In this document: positions 50,755 through 60,168 of the stretch, in pieces | How the letters are laid out: each line of letters begins with the position of its first letter | How positions within the stretch are numbered: position 1 is the first letter of the stretch | Source: Tundrisphaera sp051175315 | GTDB taxonomy: Bacteria > Planctomycetota > Planctomycetia > Isosphaerales > Isosphaeraceae | Reading direction: 5' to 3' | Length of the DNA: 64,000 nucleotides | Assembly (NCBI RefSeq): GCF_051175315.1 | Contig: NZ_CP195100.1 | Span: 3,658,001 to 3,722,000, forward strand | The notes under the pieces: generated by a model | Seen by the model: only the letters and a program-made list of their open reading frames with translations | What the model was told of the DNA's origin: nothing | The model's database searches: none | Position numbers and translations under genes: made by a program

Positions 50755-53652
50755 GTGAGCAGCCGCAACAATCGCAACCGCAGCAACCAGAATAAGAACA
50801 ACCAGAATCAGCCCAAGGCGGCCCCGAAGCCGCCCGCCCCGGCATCGGCCAAGCCGCCGGCGCCGGTCGACGTCCCCCTGCCTCCGGCACCGCCGGCCTC
50901 CGCCGCGACGGCCCCGGCCGGGCCGGCCCGGCCCGCGTCCCAGCCGATCCCGCCGCGCCGTTCCTCCGGCTGGCCGCTCCGGCCGCACGTGATCGGCGCG
51001 ATCTTCGGTCGGAACTTCCTGAGCTATTTCAGCAACCCGGCCGGCTACGTCTTCATCACCCTGTTCGTGCTGGTCGGCGCCTGGGCGGCGTTCTGGCGGC
51101 CCGAGTTCTTCGCCAACAACCTGGCGAACCTCGGCACCCTGAACGAGTGGATGCCCTATCTCCTCCTGTTCTTCATCCCGGCGATCACCATGAGCGCCTG
51201 GGCCGAGGAGCGGCGGCAGGGGACCGACGAACTCCTCTTGACGCTCCCCGCTCACGACATCGAGGTCGTGCTGGGCAAGTACCTGGCGGCGTTGGGCATC
51301 TACACGGTGGCCCTGATGTTCTCGCTGACCCACGTCGCGGTCCTGGCGTGGCTGGGCTCGCCCGACCTGGGGATCATGGCCTCGACCTTCCTGGGCTACT
51401 GGCTGATGGGCGCGATGATGATCGCCATCGGCCTGGTGGCGTCGCTGCTCTCGTCCAACGTGACGGTCGGCTTCATCCTGGGCGCCCTGTTCTGCGCCAT
51501 CCCGGTGTTCGCCGGGCTGGTCGGCCTGCCGTTCGGCCCGTCGGTCCGCACAGGCATCGAGGATCTTTCCATCCCGTCGCAATTCCGCGACTTCGGCGAG
51601 GGCAAGATCCCGGCGTCCGGGCTGTTCTACTTCCTGTCGATGGCCGCGGCGATGCTGTTCCTGAACATGATCCTGCTCGGCCGTCGCCACTGGGCGGGCG
51701 GGGAGCGGAGCAAGGGCCTGTGGGCCCACTCGCTGATCCGGGTCGTCGCCGTGGTGGCAGCGCTGGTCGGCGTCAACACCATCGTCAAGGCCACCGGCCT
51801 GCACCACGACAACAGCCTGGAGAAGCTGTTCACGCTGAGCGATGAATCCCGGAAGCTCATCAAGGAAATCCCCGCCGATCGCCCGGTCTACATCCAGGCC
51901 TACATCAGCCCGGAAGTCCCCCGCGACTACATCCAGGCCAAGAACACGCTGGTCGGCCTGCTCCGCGAATATGCGTCGGAGGGTGGCAGCCGGATTCACC
52001 TGAACATCGTCGAGGCCGAGCCCTACTCCGAGGCGGCCCGCGATGCCCAGAAGCGGTTCGGCATCGAGCCGCGTCCGGTCTTCAGCGCCGAGGAAGCCCG
52101 TCAGTCCCGGTCGGAGATCTTCCTGGGCGTGGCCTTCACCTCCGGTCTGGAGGAGGTCGTCGTCCCGTTCTTCGACCCCGGACTGCCCATCGAATACGAG
52201 CTGACCCGCTCAATCCGGGTCGTGAGCAAGAGCGGGCGGAAAAAGATCGGCATCCTCGCGACCGACGCCAAGATGCTCGGCGGCTTCGACTTCCGGTCGA
52301 TGGGCCAGGACCAGGAATGGCCGTTCGTCACCGAGTTGAAGAAGCAGTACGAGGTCAGCTCGGTGGCCGTCGATGCCCCGCTGCCCAACGACATCGACGT
52401 GATGCTGGTGGCCCAGCCCTCCTCGTTGAATCAGAAGCAGATCGAAGACCTGACGGCCTACGTCAAGGCCGGGCACCCGACCCTGCTGTTCCTCGACCCG
52501 CTGCCGATGTTCAACGCCCAGCTCGCCCCGGAGGTCCCCAAGCAGCCGCCCGGCGGCCCGTTCGGCGGCGGCCAGCCGCCCGAGCCGAAGGGGGATCTCA
52601 AGCCCCTGCTCGACGCGCTGGGGATCGATTGGCCGACCACCGAGATCGTCTGGAACCCGTACAACCCGCTGGCCAACATCCCCGAACTCCCGCCCGAGTA
52701 TGTTTTCGTCGGCAAGGGGAGCGGCGGCGATGACGCCTTCAACCCCAACCAGTCGGCCACCTCGGGCCTGCAGGAAGTCGTCCTGATGTTCGCCGGCACG
52801 CTCCGTCCCAAGGGGAGCAGCCCGGAGTTCACGCCCTTGCTGACCGTCGGCGACCTGGGCGGGACGATCTCGTTCGGCGAGACCGTCCAGCAGAGCTTCA
52901 TGGGCGTGGGTGGGTTCAACCCCAACCGTCGTCACATCCCCTCGGGGATGGGCTACACCCTGGCCGCCCGCGTCGACGGCAAGCCGGCGACCGCCGCGCC
53001 CGCCGATCCGGCCAAGAAGGATGCCGATGCCAAGGTCCCCGACGTCCACGCGATCGCCATCGCCGACCTCGACCTGATCAACGAGCAATTCTTCGAGATC
53101 CGGCGCCGCAGCAACGAGAACCCGCAGCTCAACTTCGACAACATCTCATTCGTGCTAAATTGCGTGGACGTCCTCGCCGGGGACGAGGCCTTCGTCGGGC
53201 TCCGCAAGCGGAGGCCCAAGCATCGCACCCTCTCCTGGCTCGAGCAGCAGAGCCGGGCCTTCATCGTCGAGGCCCAGCAGGCTTCGAAGCAGGCCGAGGA
53301 AGAGGCCCGCAAGGAGCTGGATGAGGCCCAGGCCAAGCTGGACGAGGCCGTCGCCAAGGTCCGCGACGAGAAGGACATCGACGAAAGGACCAAGGAAATC
53401 CGCCTGGCCAACCTCCAGGCCGCCGAGAATCGCCGGCTCGACGTCAAGAAGGCCGCCATCGAGGACCAGAAGCGGGTCAGGATCCAGGACGGAAAGACCG
53501 CGATGGAAACCTCGATCCGCAAGATCCAGAATCGGGTCCGCACGGCCGCCATCGTGATCGCCCCGCTGCCGGCGCTGATCCTCGCCCTGTTCGTCTTCTT
53601 CGTTCGCGCCGGGCGTGAGAACCGCGGGGCCAAGCCCAGCCGCCTGGCCTGA
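50755..53652 (+). CDS. GldF-GldG fusion: ABC-2 permease plus ABC_transp_aux domain
   Basis: 965 residues from a GTG at 50755 with AGGAG 7 bases upstream. Residues 1-75 are a low-complexity Asn/Gln/Pro/Ala-rich tail. Six transmembrane helices (about 80-330) carry the ABC-2 permease part (VIGAIFGRNFLSYF, ERRQGTDELLLTLP). After that comes the exported GldG/ABC_transp_aux domain (about 360-800), followed by an A/E/K-rich coiled coil and a last helix (IVIAPLPALILALFVFFVRAG). In Bacteroidetes GldF and GldG are separate proteins; here they form one chain. Confidence 0.88.
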   Translation: MSSRNNRNRSNQNKNNQNQPKAAPKPPAPASAKPPAPVDVPLPPAPPASAATAPAGPARPASQPIPPRRSSGWPLRPHVIGAIFGRNFLSYFSNPAGYVFITLFVLVGAWAAFWRPEFFANNLANLGTLNEWMPYLLLFFIPAITMSAWAEERRQGTDELLLTLPAHDIEVVLGKYLAALGIYTVALMFSLTHVAVLAWLGSPDLGIMASTFLGYWLMGAMMIAIGLVASLLSSNVTVGFILGALFCAIPVFAGLVGLPFGPSVRTGIEDLSIPSQFRDFGEGKIPASGLFYFLSMAAAMLFLNMILLGRRHWAGGERSKGLWAHSLIRVVAVVAALVGVNTIVKATGLHHDNSLEKLFTLSDESRKLIKEIPADRPVYIQAYISPEVPRDYIQAKNTLVGLLREYASEGGSRIHLNIVEAEPYSEAARDAQKRFGIEPRPVFSAEEARQSRSEIFLGVAFTSGLEEVVVPFFDPGLPIEYELTRSIRVVSKSGRKKIGILATDAKMLGGFDFRSMGQDQEWPFVTELKKQYEVSSVAVDAPLPNDIDVMLVAQPSSLNQKQIEDLTAYVKAGHPTLLFLDPLPMFNAQLAPEVPKQPPGGPFGGGQPPEPKGDLKPLLDALGIDWPTTEIVWNPYNPLANIPELPPEYVFVGKGSGGDDAFNPNQSATSGLQEVVLMFAGTLRPKGSSPEFTPLLTVGDLGGTISFGETVQQSFMGVGGFNPNRRHIPSGMGYTLAARVDGKPATAAPADPAKKDADAKVPDVHAIAIADLDLINEQFFEIRRRSNENPQLNFDNISFVLNCVDVLAGDEAFVGLRKRRPKHRTLSWLEQQSRAFIVEAQQASKQAEEEARKELDEAQAKLDEAVAKVRDEKDIDERTKEIRLANLQAAENRRLDVKKAAIEDQKRVRIQDGKTAMETSIRKIQNRVRTAAIVIAPLPALILALFVFFVRAGRENRGAKPSRLA

Positions 53653-53721
53653 GCCCCCGCCGTGTTCCTCGTCGTCAACGAAACCCTTGGAACGCATCGA
53701 CCCGCGCGAGAGACCCCGACG

Positions 53722-55263
53722 ATGAATCGCGAGATGTCCAAGACCCTGGTGTTCGTCGCCGTCGCCGTCGTGATGATCGGCGCGGCGTACTTCACCCACG
53801 CCGACCGATCGGTCACGTCGTCGGCCTTCGACGACCAGGGGCAGAAGTTCTTCCCCGAGTTCACCGACCCCAACGCCTGCACCACCCTGGAGGTCGTCGA
53901 CTACGACCCGGCGACCGCCGACATCCTCCCCTTCAAGGTGACGCTCAAGAACGGCAAGTGGACCATCCCGTCACACTACGACTATCCCGCCGACGCCAAG
54001 CAACGGCTCGTCGATACCGCCTCGGGCGTTCTGGACCTGCACAAGGACTCGATCCGCTCGGATCGGACCGAGGACCACGCGGACTTCGGCGTGATCGACC
54101 CGCTCGACACCAAGGCCACCGCCAGCCTCAAGGGGATCGGCAAGAAGGTCACCCTCCGCGACGCCTCCGACAATGTGCTGGCCGAGTTCATCATCGGCCA
54201 GCCCGTGAAGGACCATCCGGAGCAGCGGTACGTCCGCGTCCCGGGCCAGAAGCGGACCTACGGCGTCAACGTGAAGGTGGATCTCTCGACCCGGTTCGCC
54301 GACTGGATCGAGACCAACCTCCTCAAGCTCGACGCCTCCAAGGTCCACCGGGTCGTGATCGACCACAAGAAATTCGACCCGGACACCGGCCGCCTGATCC
54401 CCGGAGAAGTGGTCACCCTGACCCGCAAGGATGCGTCGAGCCCCTGGGCCCTGGAAGGGATGCCCGAGGGGAAGGAGACCAACACCGAGACCCTGTCGGC
54501 GCTCACCACCGCACTGGCCGACCTCAAGATCGCCGGCATCCGGCCCAAGCCGGAAGGGCTCACGGGCGACCTCAAGGAGGCCCCCGGCGAGGTCAAGCCG
54601 ACCACGCGCCAGGCCCTCCTGTCTCTGGTGGCCAAGGGGTTCTACCCCACCAAGCAAGGGCTGCTCTCCAACCAGGGCGAGGTGACGGTTTCCACCGATG
54701 AAGGGGTGGTCTACACCCTGCGTTATGGCGAGGCCTTCTTCGGGGCCGGCAACGAACTCTCGTCGGGCGAGACGAAGTCGGCCGAGGCCGAGAAGGGGAA
54801 GGACGCGACCAAGGACAAGCCCCCGGGCGCGACCGAGGGCCGCTACCTGTTCGCCACCGCCGCGTTCGACCCCAGCCTGATCCCCCCGCCCAAGCCGCCG
54901 ACCGGCGATGCGGCCTTCCCCGACGACCCGTTCCACTACGACGAGGGGGATTCGAAGATCCTCGTCGAGAGCCAGGCGGAGAAGGACCGGGTCGCGGCGC
55001 TCCAGGCCGAGCAGGACAAGGTGATCGCCGACGGCCAGAAGAAGGCCAAGGAACTGAGCGACCGGTTCGCCCCCTGGTACTACGTGACCCCGAACGAGGG
55101 CTTCCGGGCGATCGTGCTCGATAGCGCTTCACTGATTCGGGACAAGGGGTCCAAGCCGGCCGGTCCCGCCGGGGGCATGGGCCTGCCGGGCGGCCTGGGT
55201 CTGCCCGAGGGGCTGAATTTCCCGGGCGGGATGGGCGGCGGGCGGCCCATCAACCCCCATTGA
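53722..55263 (+). CDS. DUF4340 exported protein of the Gld-type ABC unit
   Basis: 513 residues from the ATG at 53722 (an upstream in-frame GTG at 53662 is less likely). An N-terminal membrane helix (TLVFVAVAVVMIGAAYF) is followed by DUF4340 regions; GKWTIPSHYDYPADAKQRL and SDRTEDHADFGVIDP are typical. The C-terminus is Gly/Pro-rich (GGMGLPGGLGLPEG). DUF4340 proteins are regularly encoded next to ABC_transp_aux proteins and are thought to form the periplasmic part of the same complex. Confidence 0.85.
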   Translation: MNREMSKTLVFVAVAVVMIGAAYFTHADRSVTSSAFDDQGQKFFPEFTDPNACTTLEVVDYDPATADILPFKVTLKNGKWTIPSHYDYPADAKQRLVDTASGVLDLHKDSIRSDRTEDHADFGVIDPLDTKATASLKGIGKKVTLRDASDNVLAEFIIGQPVKDHPEQRYVRVPGQKRTYGVNVKVDLSTRFADWIETNLLKLDASKVHRVVIDHKKFDPDTGRLIPGEVVTLTRKDASSPWALEGMPEGKETNTETLSALTTALADLKIAGIRPKPEGLTGDLKEAPGEVKPTTRQALLSLVAKGFYPTKQGLLSNQGEVTVSTDEGVVYTLRYGEAFFGAGNELSSGETKSAEAEKGKDATKDKPPGATEGRYLFATAAFDPSLIPPPKPPTGDAAFPDDPFHYDEGDSKILVESQAEKDRVAALQAEQDKVIADGQKKAKELSDRFAPWYYVTPNEGFRAIVLDSASLIRDKGSKPAGPAGGMGLPGGLGLPEGLNFPGGMGGGRPINPH

Positions 55264-55281
55264 AATCGATCCCTCGACGCG

Positions 55282-55319
55282 TGAAGGCGGGGCCGGGCGG
55301 CGAACCCGCCCCGCCTCAC
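55282..55319 (+). terminator. GC-rich hairpin after the DUF4340 gene
   Basis: A stem of 9 bp (AGGCGGGGC at 55285-55293 with GCCCCGCCT at 55308-55316), continued by GTG/CAC with one bulge, lies 18-20 bases after the stop of the Gld-type unit. There is no clear T-tract. It probably marks the end of that transcript before ilvN. Confidence 0.45.
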
Positions 55320-55426
55320 CCTTGTCGATGGGGCGTCCACACGTCACAATAGCCGCTTGCCTTCCGCCGGCACCCCCGAGTCGCCGGCGCAACGGCCGGT
55401 CATTCCTCCAGGGAGTCGTCGTCGCG

Positions 55427-56023
55427 ATGGGGTCGCAGCCAGGCCAATCCTCCTCCAGTCCGTCCGCACGCCACGTCCTCTCGGCCCTGGTCCAGAACCA
55501 GCCGGGCGTCCTGGCCCACGTGTCGGGCATGATCGCGTCGCGCGGGTTCAACATCGACAGCCTCGCCGTCGGCGAGACCGAAGATGCCCACCTGTCGCGG
55601 CTGACGGTCGTCGTCCACGGCGACGATCGGACCCTAGAGCAGATCCGCAAGCAACTCGAGAAGATCGTGACCGTGGTCAAGGTCCTCGACCTTTCCCGCG
55701 AAGACTTCGTCGAGCGGGACCTGATGCTGATCAAGGTCGACGCGCCGCCCGCCCAGCGCGGCGAGCTCCAGAGCCTGGTGCAGATCTTCCGGGGCCGGAT
55801 CGTCGACGTCTCGCCCGACCAGATCATGGTCGAGATCTCCGGCCAGGAGCGGAAGATCGAGGCCTTCATCGAGGCCGTCCGCCCCTACGGGATCCGCGAG
55901 CTGGCCCGCACCGGCCGGATCGCCCTGGCCCGCGGCGGCGACCTCGCCGACCCCGACATGCAGCAGCCGGTCGTGCTCGACCTCGAAGAGGCCCCCGCCG
56001 TCGTCGGCCACTCCAGCCTCTGA
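55427..56023 (+). CDS. ilvN: Acetolactate synthase small (regulatory) subunit
   Basis: 198 residues. The ACT domain is at residues 15-90 (LSALVQNQPGVLAHVSGMIASRGFNIDSLAVGETED), followed by the C-terminal IlvN/IlvH domain (IFRGRIVDVSPDQIMVEISGQERKIEAFIEAVRPYGI). It binds the catalytic subunit and gives feedback inhibition by branched-chain amino acids. The catalytic subunit gene ilvB is not in this window, but ilvC follows directly. The start ATG has GGGAG 11 bases ahead. Confidence 0.95.
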   Translation: MGSQPGQSSSSPSARHVLSALVQNQPGVLAHVSGMIASRGFNIDSLAVGETEDAHLSRLTVVVHGDDRTLEQIRKQLEKIVTVVKVLDLSREDFVERDLMLIKVDAPPAQRGELQSLVQIFRGRIVDVSPDQIMVEISGQERKIEAFIEAVRPYGIRELARTGRIALARGGDLADPDMQQPVVLDLEEAPAVVGHSSL

Positions 56024-56249
56024 TGAACCGTCGCGGTGGCCGGCGTGATGCCGGGCCCCGGGGCGATGGTCCTCCTCGTCGGATCCCGGCGGGGGCGATC
56101 GTCGGCCCTCGGCGACCCGGGACGATCGGCGACGACGCGGGCGGCCAGCGCCGCCCCCCGTCGCACCGGCCGAGCCGGCCCCGTTGGACCCCCGCCCGCG
56201 ACTCCGTCCGCTGACCCCTCGCTTTCCTTTTTCCGAGAGATTCGCACTG

Positions 56250-57254
56250 ATGCCGGCCACGATGTTCTACGACCAGGATGCCGACCTGGGGCTGCTCAAG
56301 GGCAAGACGATCGCCATCATCGGCTATGGCAGCCAGGGGCACGCCCATGCCCAGAATCTTCGCGACTCGGGCTGCAACGTCGTGGTCGGCCAGCGGCCGG
56401 GCTCTGCCAACTATGACCTGGCGGTGAAGGACGGCTTCAAGCCCGTCTCCGCCGCCGAGGCCGCCAAGCTCGGCGACCTGGTCAACATCCTCCTGCCCGA
56501 CGAGGTCGCGGCCGAGGTCTACGAGAAGGACATCAAGCCGAACCTCAAGCCGGGCAACCTGCTGCTCTGCTCGCACGGCTTCAACATCCACTTCGGCCAG
56601 ATCGTCCCGCCCCAGGGCGTCGACAGCGCCCTGATCGCCCCGAAGGGCCCCGGCCACCTGGTCCGTAGCGAGTACGTCAAGGGGGGCGGCGTCCCCTGCC
56701 TGATCGCCTCCGGCGAGGGCTGCACCCCGGCCGGCACCGCCCTGGCCCTGGCCTACGCCAAGGGGATCGGCGGGACCCGCGGCGGCGTGCTCCAGACGAC
56801 CTTCGCCGAGGAGACCGAGACCGACCTGTTCGGCGAGCAGGTCGTCCTGTGCGGCGGCGTGTCGGCCCTGGTCAAGATGGGCTTCGAAACGCTGATCGAG
56901 GCCGGCTATCAGCCCGAGTCGGCCTACTTCGAGTGCATGCACGAGCTGAAGCTGATCGTCGACCTGATCTATCAGGGCGGCCTCAACTACATGCGTTATA
57001 GCATCTCCAACACGGCCGAGTACGGCGACTACACCCGGGGCCCCCGGATCGTCACCGAGCAGACCCGCGCCGAGATGAAGAAGATCCTCGGCGAGATCCA
57101 GTCGGGCCAGTTCGCCCGCGAGTGGATCCTCGAGAACAAGGCCGGCCGCCCCGGCTTCCTCGCCACCAAGCGCCGCGAGCGCGAGCATCCGATCGAGCAG
57201 GTCGGCAAGCGGCTCCGCGGCCTGATGAGCTGGATCGATAGCAAGACGGTCTGA
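56250..57254 (+). CDS. ilvC: Ketol-acid reductoisomerase (class I)
   Basis: 334 residues from the ATG at 56250 with GAGAGA ahead. NADPH site GYGSQGHAHAQNLRDSG, then KGPGHLVRSEY and the metal-binding FAEETETDLFGEQ, followed by ECMHELKLIVDLIYQGG. The length is typical of the class I enzyme. It converts acetolactate or acetohydroxybutyrate to dihydroxy acids in valine/isoleucine synthesis, downstream of the acetolactate synthase whose small subunit precedes it. Confidence 0.97.
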   Translation: MPATMFYDQDADLGLLKGKTIAIIGYGSQGHAHAQNLRDSGCNVVVGQRPGSANYDLAVKDGFKPVSAAEAAKLGDLVNILLPDEVAAEVYEKDIKPNLKPGNLLLCSHGFNIHFGQIVPPQGVDSALIAPKGPGHLVRSEYVKGGGVPCLIASGEGCTPAGTALALAYAKGIGGTRGGVLQTTFAEETETDLFGEQVVLCGGVSALVKMGFETLIEAGYQPESAYFECMHELKLIVDLIYQGGLNYMRYSISNTAEYGDYTRGPRIVTEQTRAEMKKILGEIQSGQFAREWILENKAGRPGFLATKRREREHPIEQVGKRLRGLMSWIDSKTV

Positions 57255-57270
57255 TCGCCTAAGCCTCCGC

Positions 57271-57301
57271 GCCCGCCGCGTCGGGAGACGACGCGGCGGG
57301 C
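57271..57301 (+). terminator. Perfect 12-bp hairpin after ilvC
   Basis: GCCCGCCGCGTC (57271-57282) pairs with GACGCGGCGGGC (57290-57301), loop GGGAGAC. It starts 16 bases after the ilvC stop. No T-tract follows, so it may be a Rho-assisted or pausing hairpin. It separates ilvC from the ferredoxin gene at 57325. Confidence 0.6.
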
Positions 57302-57324
57302 CCATCCCTTGCCGGACCCGGGCC

Positions 57325-57555
57325 ATGGCCGACATCGAGCAGAAGGTCGCCGAGAATATCCAGGGACGCTTCTTCGTCGACGCGACCTGCATCGATTGCG
57401 AGTTGTGCCGCGAGACCGCCCCCAAGAACTTCACCCGCCAGGATGACGGCGGCTACAGCTACGTCAACCACCAGCCCGAGACCTCCGAGGAGGAGGCGGC
57501 CTGCCTGTTCGCCCTCGAAGAATGCCCCGTCGAGGCGATCGGCGACAACGGCTAG
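57325..57555 (+). CDS. Small [4Fe-4S]-type ferredoxin
   Basis: 76 residues. Cluster cysteines are C22-x2-C25-x2-C28 in CIDCELC and C67 in ECPVEA; C60 is extra. This is the single-cluster type of ferredoxin, an electron carrier. Its stop TAG (57553-57555) overlaps the convergent BNR gene stop. The isolated position does not reveal its partner enzyme. Confidence 0.9.
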   Translation: MADIEQKVAENIQGRFFVDATCIDCELCRETAPKNFTRQDDGGYSYVNHQPETSEEEAACLFALEECPVEAIGDNG

Positions 57556-58823
57556 ACCGGCCCGGGCGGCCTCCAGGAGCGATTGGGCCGGCGCCAGCGG
57601 ATCCGGGCCAGGATCGTGTCTCCCTTCCAGCCATCCTTCGGCCTCTCCTCGCCCACCGTCACCCACGACTCATCCGGCGAGACGTCGAGGGTGTGGAAGT
57701 TGCCCATCCGGGCCACGCGATCGGGTTGGTTCGCCGGGTCGCCCGCCAGGGGCACGACCACCCTCTCCGACGCCCGCACCAGGCGAAGCGTCCGGGGATC
57801 GACCTCGGCCACGAAAAGGGGCGCCCGCCAACGCATCACCCGGGCGTTCGCCTCGGTCTTGCGGGTATAGACCAGGAACAGCCCGTCCGAATGGGTCAGC
57901 CAGTGCTGCTGGGTCGTGGACAGGGACAGGGGCGATCCATCATCCCAGCACCACGCTTGCCGGGGCGCCCACCGGAGGCCATCCTCCGAGACGCTGACAT
58001 AGCCCCGGTCGTCCTCGGCCCGGATGGTCATGAAGTAGCGGCCCTGGAATCGGGCGAGCGAGGGTTCCAGCAGACCGCGGCGGATCGGTAGCTCCAGCGT
58101 GTTGCCGACGGTGCGAATCCGGAGGTCACGCCCATCGAAGCCACACCGGGCGGACGTGACCGAACGATCTTCGCGGCCATCGGCCCCGAAGGTCAGCGGG
58201 ACGAGGATGTCCCCGTCGTCCAGCACGAGGCGTTGCGAGCACCCGCAGGAATAGATCATGGACGCCCGGAGGTCGTCCCAGCGCAGGGGTTTCGGGTCGG
58301 ACCATCGGCCTTCCGGGGATCGGACGACGTAGATCGGCCACCGCTTCGGCTGGGGTTTTTCCAGGACGCCATCGCGATAGACCACGTTATGGCCGATGGC
58401 CAGCACGGTCCCGGTCGGCGGGTGGAATTCCGGGACCACGTCGCAGACCCCGGACTCCCGGCCGCTCCCCAGGTCGTTCCGTCCCAGCCCGGGGATCGAC
58501 TCGGGACGAGACCACGTCTTTCCCAGATCCGAGGAGATCGTCCACTGCACCGGCCCGAACACGTCGGAGCCGCTGATCGACTGGACGGTCATCAGGACGT
58601 GCGACCCCTCGACGCCCGGGACCAGGCAGGGACGCGGGTGGAACCAGGTGCCGCCGTCTCGGCGTCCGGGAACGATCACGTCCCGATCGATGCTCGCGAT
58701 CGGGCCGGTTGCGAATTCGTCCCGGAACATCCCGGGCATCAGGGCCGAGGCGGTGAACGCCCGCCCGCCCAGATCGAGGAACCGTCGGCGATGCATTGTA
58801 GCGGTGGGCCCAGGTCGAGTCAT
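57552..58823 (-). CDS. Exported BNR/sialidase-like protein
   Basis: 423 residues from the ATG at 58823; ATG 58796 is the alternative. Arg-rich HRRRFLDLGG fits a Tat signal. Asp-box-type motifs (SSDLGKTW, SEDGLRW) and propeller blade segments (FHPRPCLVPGVEG, ARFQGRYFMTIRAEDDRGY) point to a sialidase/BNR fold. Substrate unknown. The terminal TAG overlaps the ferredoxin stop (57552-57555, palindromic CTAG). Confidence 0.72.
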   Translation of the reverse strand: MTRPGPTATMHRRRFLDLGGRAFTASALMPGMFRDEFATGPIASIDRDVIVPGRRDGGTWFHPRPCLVPGVEGSHVLMTVQSISGSDVFGPVQWTISSDLGKTWSRPESIPGLGRNDLGSGRESGVCDVVPEFHPPTGTVLAIGHNVVYRDGVLEKPQPKRWPIYVVRSPEGRWSDPKPLRWDDLRASMIYSCGCSQRLVLDDGDILVPLTFGADGREDRSVTSARCGFDGRDLRIRTVGNTLELPIRRGLLEPSLARFQGRYFMTIRAEDDRGYVSVSEDGLRWAPRQAWCWDDGSPLSLSTTQQHWLTHSDGLFLVYTRKTEANARVMRWRAPLFVAEVDPRTLRLVRASERVVVPLAGDPANQPDRVARMGNFHTLDVSPDESWVTVGEERPKDGWKGDTILARIRWRRPNRSWRPPGPV

Positions 58824-59013
58824 AGCGCCCCCGATGGGTCTTCGAGCCCCTCCCGGGGCCTGGCGTTGGCTTCGATTTTGCGCGGCCCGGACATCGGCGT
58901 CAAATGGCGATTGGCACGGCCCATCGCCACGCGGCGAGGATGAAAACTGTGGTCGATCGGAGGCCGAGCCGTTAGGCTGGGCCCAACAATTCATGGGGTT
59001 GCGGAGGTCGGCG

Positions 59014-60168
59014 ATGGACTGGGACGGGTTGAGGAAGCGGGAATTCCCCGTCGCGGAGCGTTGGGCCTATTTCGATCACGCTGCCGTCGCCCCGCTCCCC
59101 CGGAGGTCCGGCGAGGCGATCCGATCGTGGGTGGCCGACCAGGAGTCCAACGGGGTCGTCCACTGGCCGAACTGGGGTCGGAAGATCGAGGAGGCCCGCG
59201 CCAATCTCGCCCGCCTGATCGGCGCCGAGGTTTCGGAGATCGCCTTCATCCCCAACACCACGACCGGCATCGGGATCGTGGCCGAGGGATTCCCCTGGAA
59301 GCCGGGCGATTCGGTCGTGACGGCCGCCGAGGAATACCCCTCGAACCTGTATCCCTGGATGAACCTCGCCGATCGGGGCGTCTCGCTCCGGACGGTGCCG
59401 ACCCGCGATGATGGGCGGATCTGGGTCGAGGACCTGGCCGACGCCATCGACGGCTCGACCCGGCTACTGACGATCAGCCACGTCGAGTTCGCGTCGGGGT
59501 TCCGCAACGACCTCGACCGACTCTCGGAGCTTTGCCGCGAGCGTGGCGTGGCCCTGTTCGTCGACGCGATCCAGGGGCTGGGGCCCTTGACCCTCGACGT
59601 CCGCCGCACCCCGATCGACTTCCTGGCCGCCGACGGGCACAAGTGGCTGCTCGGCCCCGAGGGGGCGGGGGTCCTTTATCTGCGAAGCGACTGGATCGAA
59701 CGACTCCGGCCGATCGGGGTCGGCTGGAAGAGCGTGGTCTCGTCGTACAACGTGGCGGGGGCCAAGTTCGCCCTCCGGCCCGGCGCCGAGCGCTGGGAGG
59801 GGGGCTCGTTCTCGATGGCCCCGCTCCAGGCGTTCGCGGAGGGCATCAAGATGTTCCTGGAGATCGGCCCGGAGGTCGTCTCCGAGCGGATCCTCGACCG
59901 GGCGGAGGCCGTCCGCGAGTTGGCCCGGTCGGCCGGGTGGACGATCGCCGGATCGGCCCGGCCCGAGGATCGATCCGGGATCGTCGCCCTGGAGCATCCG
60001 TCGGTCGACCCCGACGCCTTCGCCCTGGGCGTGCGCGACCGGGGGATCGCTCTGGCCTGCCGCCGGGGCCGGGTGCGGGTCAGCCCCCACATCTATAACG
60101 ACGCCGACGATCTCGGGCGGCTCGCCGAGGCCCTGGCGTCGGCCCAGACCATCGCGGGGCGTGCATGA
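59014..60168 (+). CDS. PLP-dependent class V aminotransferase / cysteine desulfurase-like protein
   Basis: 384 residues from ATG 59014 with GGAGG 6 bases ahead. PLP site lysine in DGHKWLLGPEG, preceded by SHVEFASGFRNDL and DAIQGLGPLTLDV. The family includes cysteine desulfurases, isopenicillin epimerase-like and kynureninase-like enzymes; I see no SufS/IscS cysteine loop, so the reaction is unassigned. Its end overlaps coaD by 4 bases (ATGA). Confidence 0.85.
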   Translation: MDWDGLRKREFPVAERWAYFDHAAVAPLPRRSGEAIRSWVADQESNGVVHWPNWGRKIEEARANLARLIGAEVSEIAFIPNTTTGIGIVAEGFPWKPGDSVVTAAEEYPSNLYPWMNLADRGVSLRTVPTRDDGRIWVEDLADAIDGSTRLLTISHVEFASGFRNDLDRLSELCRERGVALFVDAIQGLGPLTLDVRRTPIDFLAADGHKWLLGPEGAGVLYLRSDWIERLRPIGVGWKSVVSSYNVAGAKFALRPGAERWEGGSFSMAPLQAFAEGIKMFLEIGPEVVSERILDRAEAVRELARSAGWTIAGSARPEDRSGIVALEHPSVDPDAFALGVRDRGIALACRRGRVRVSPHIYNDADDLGRLAEALASAQTIAGRA

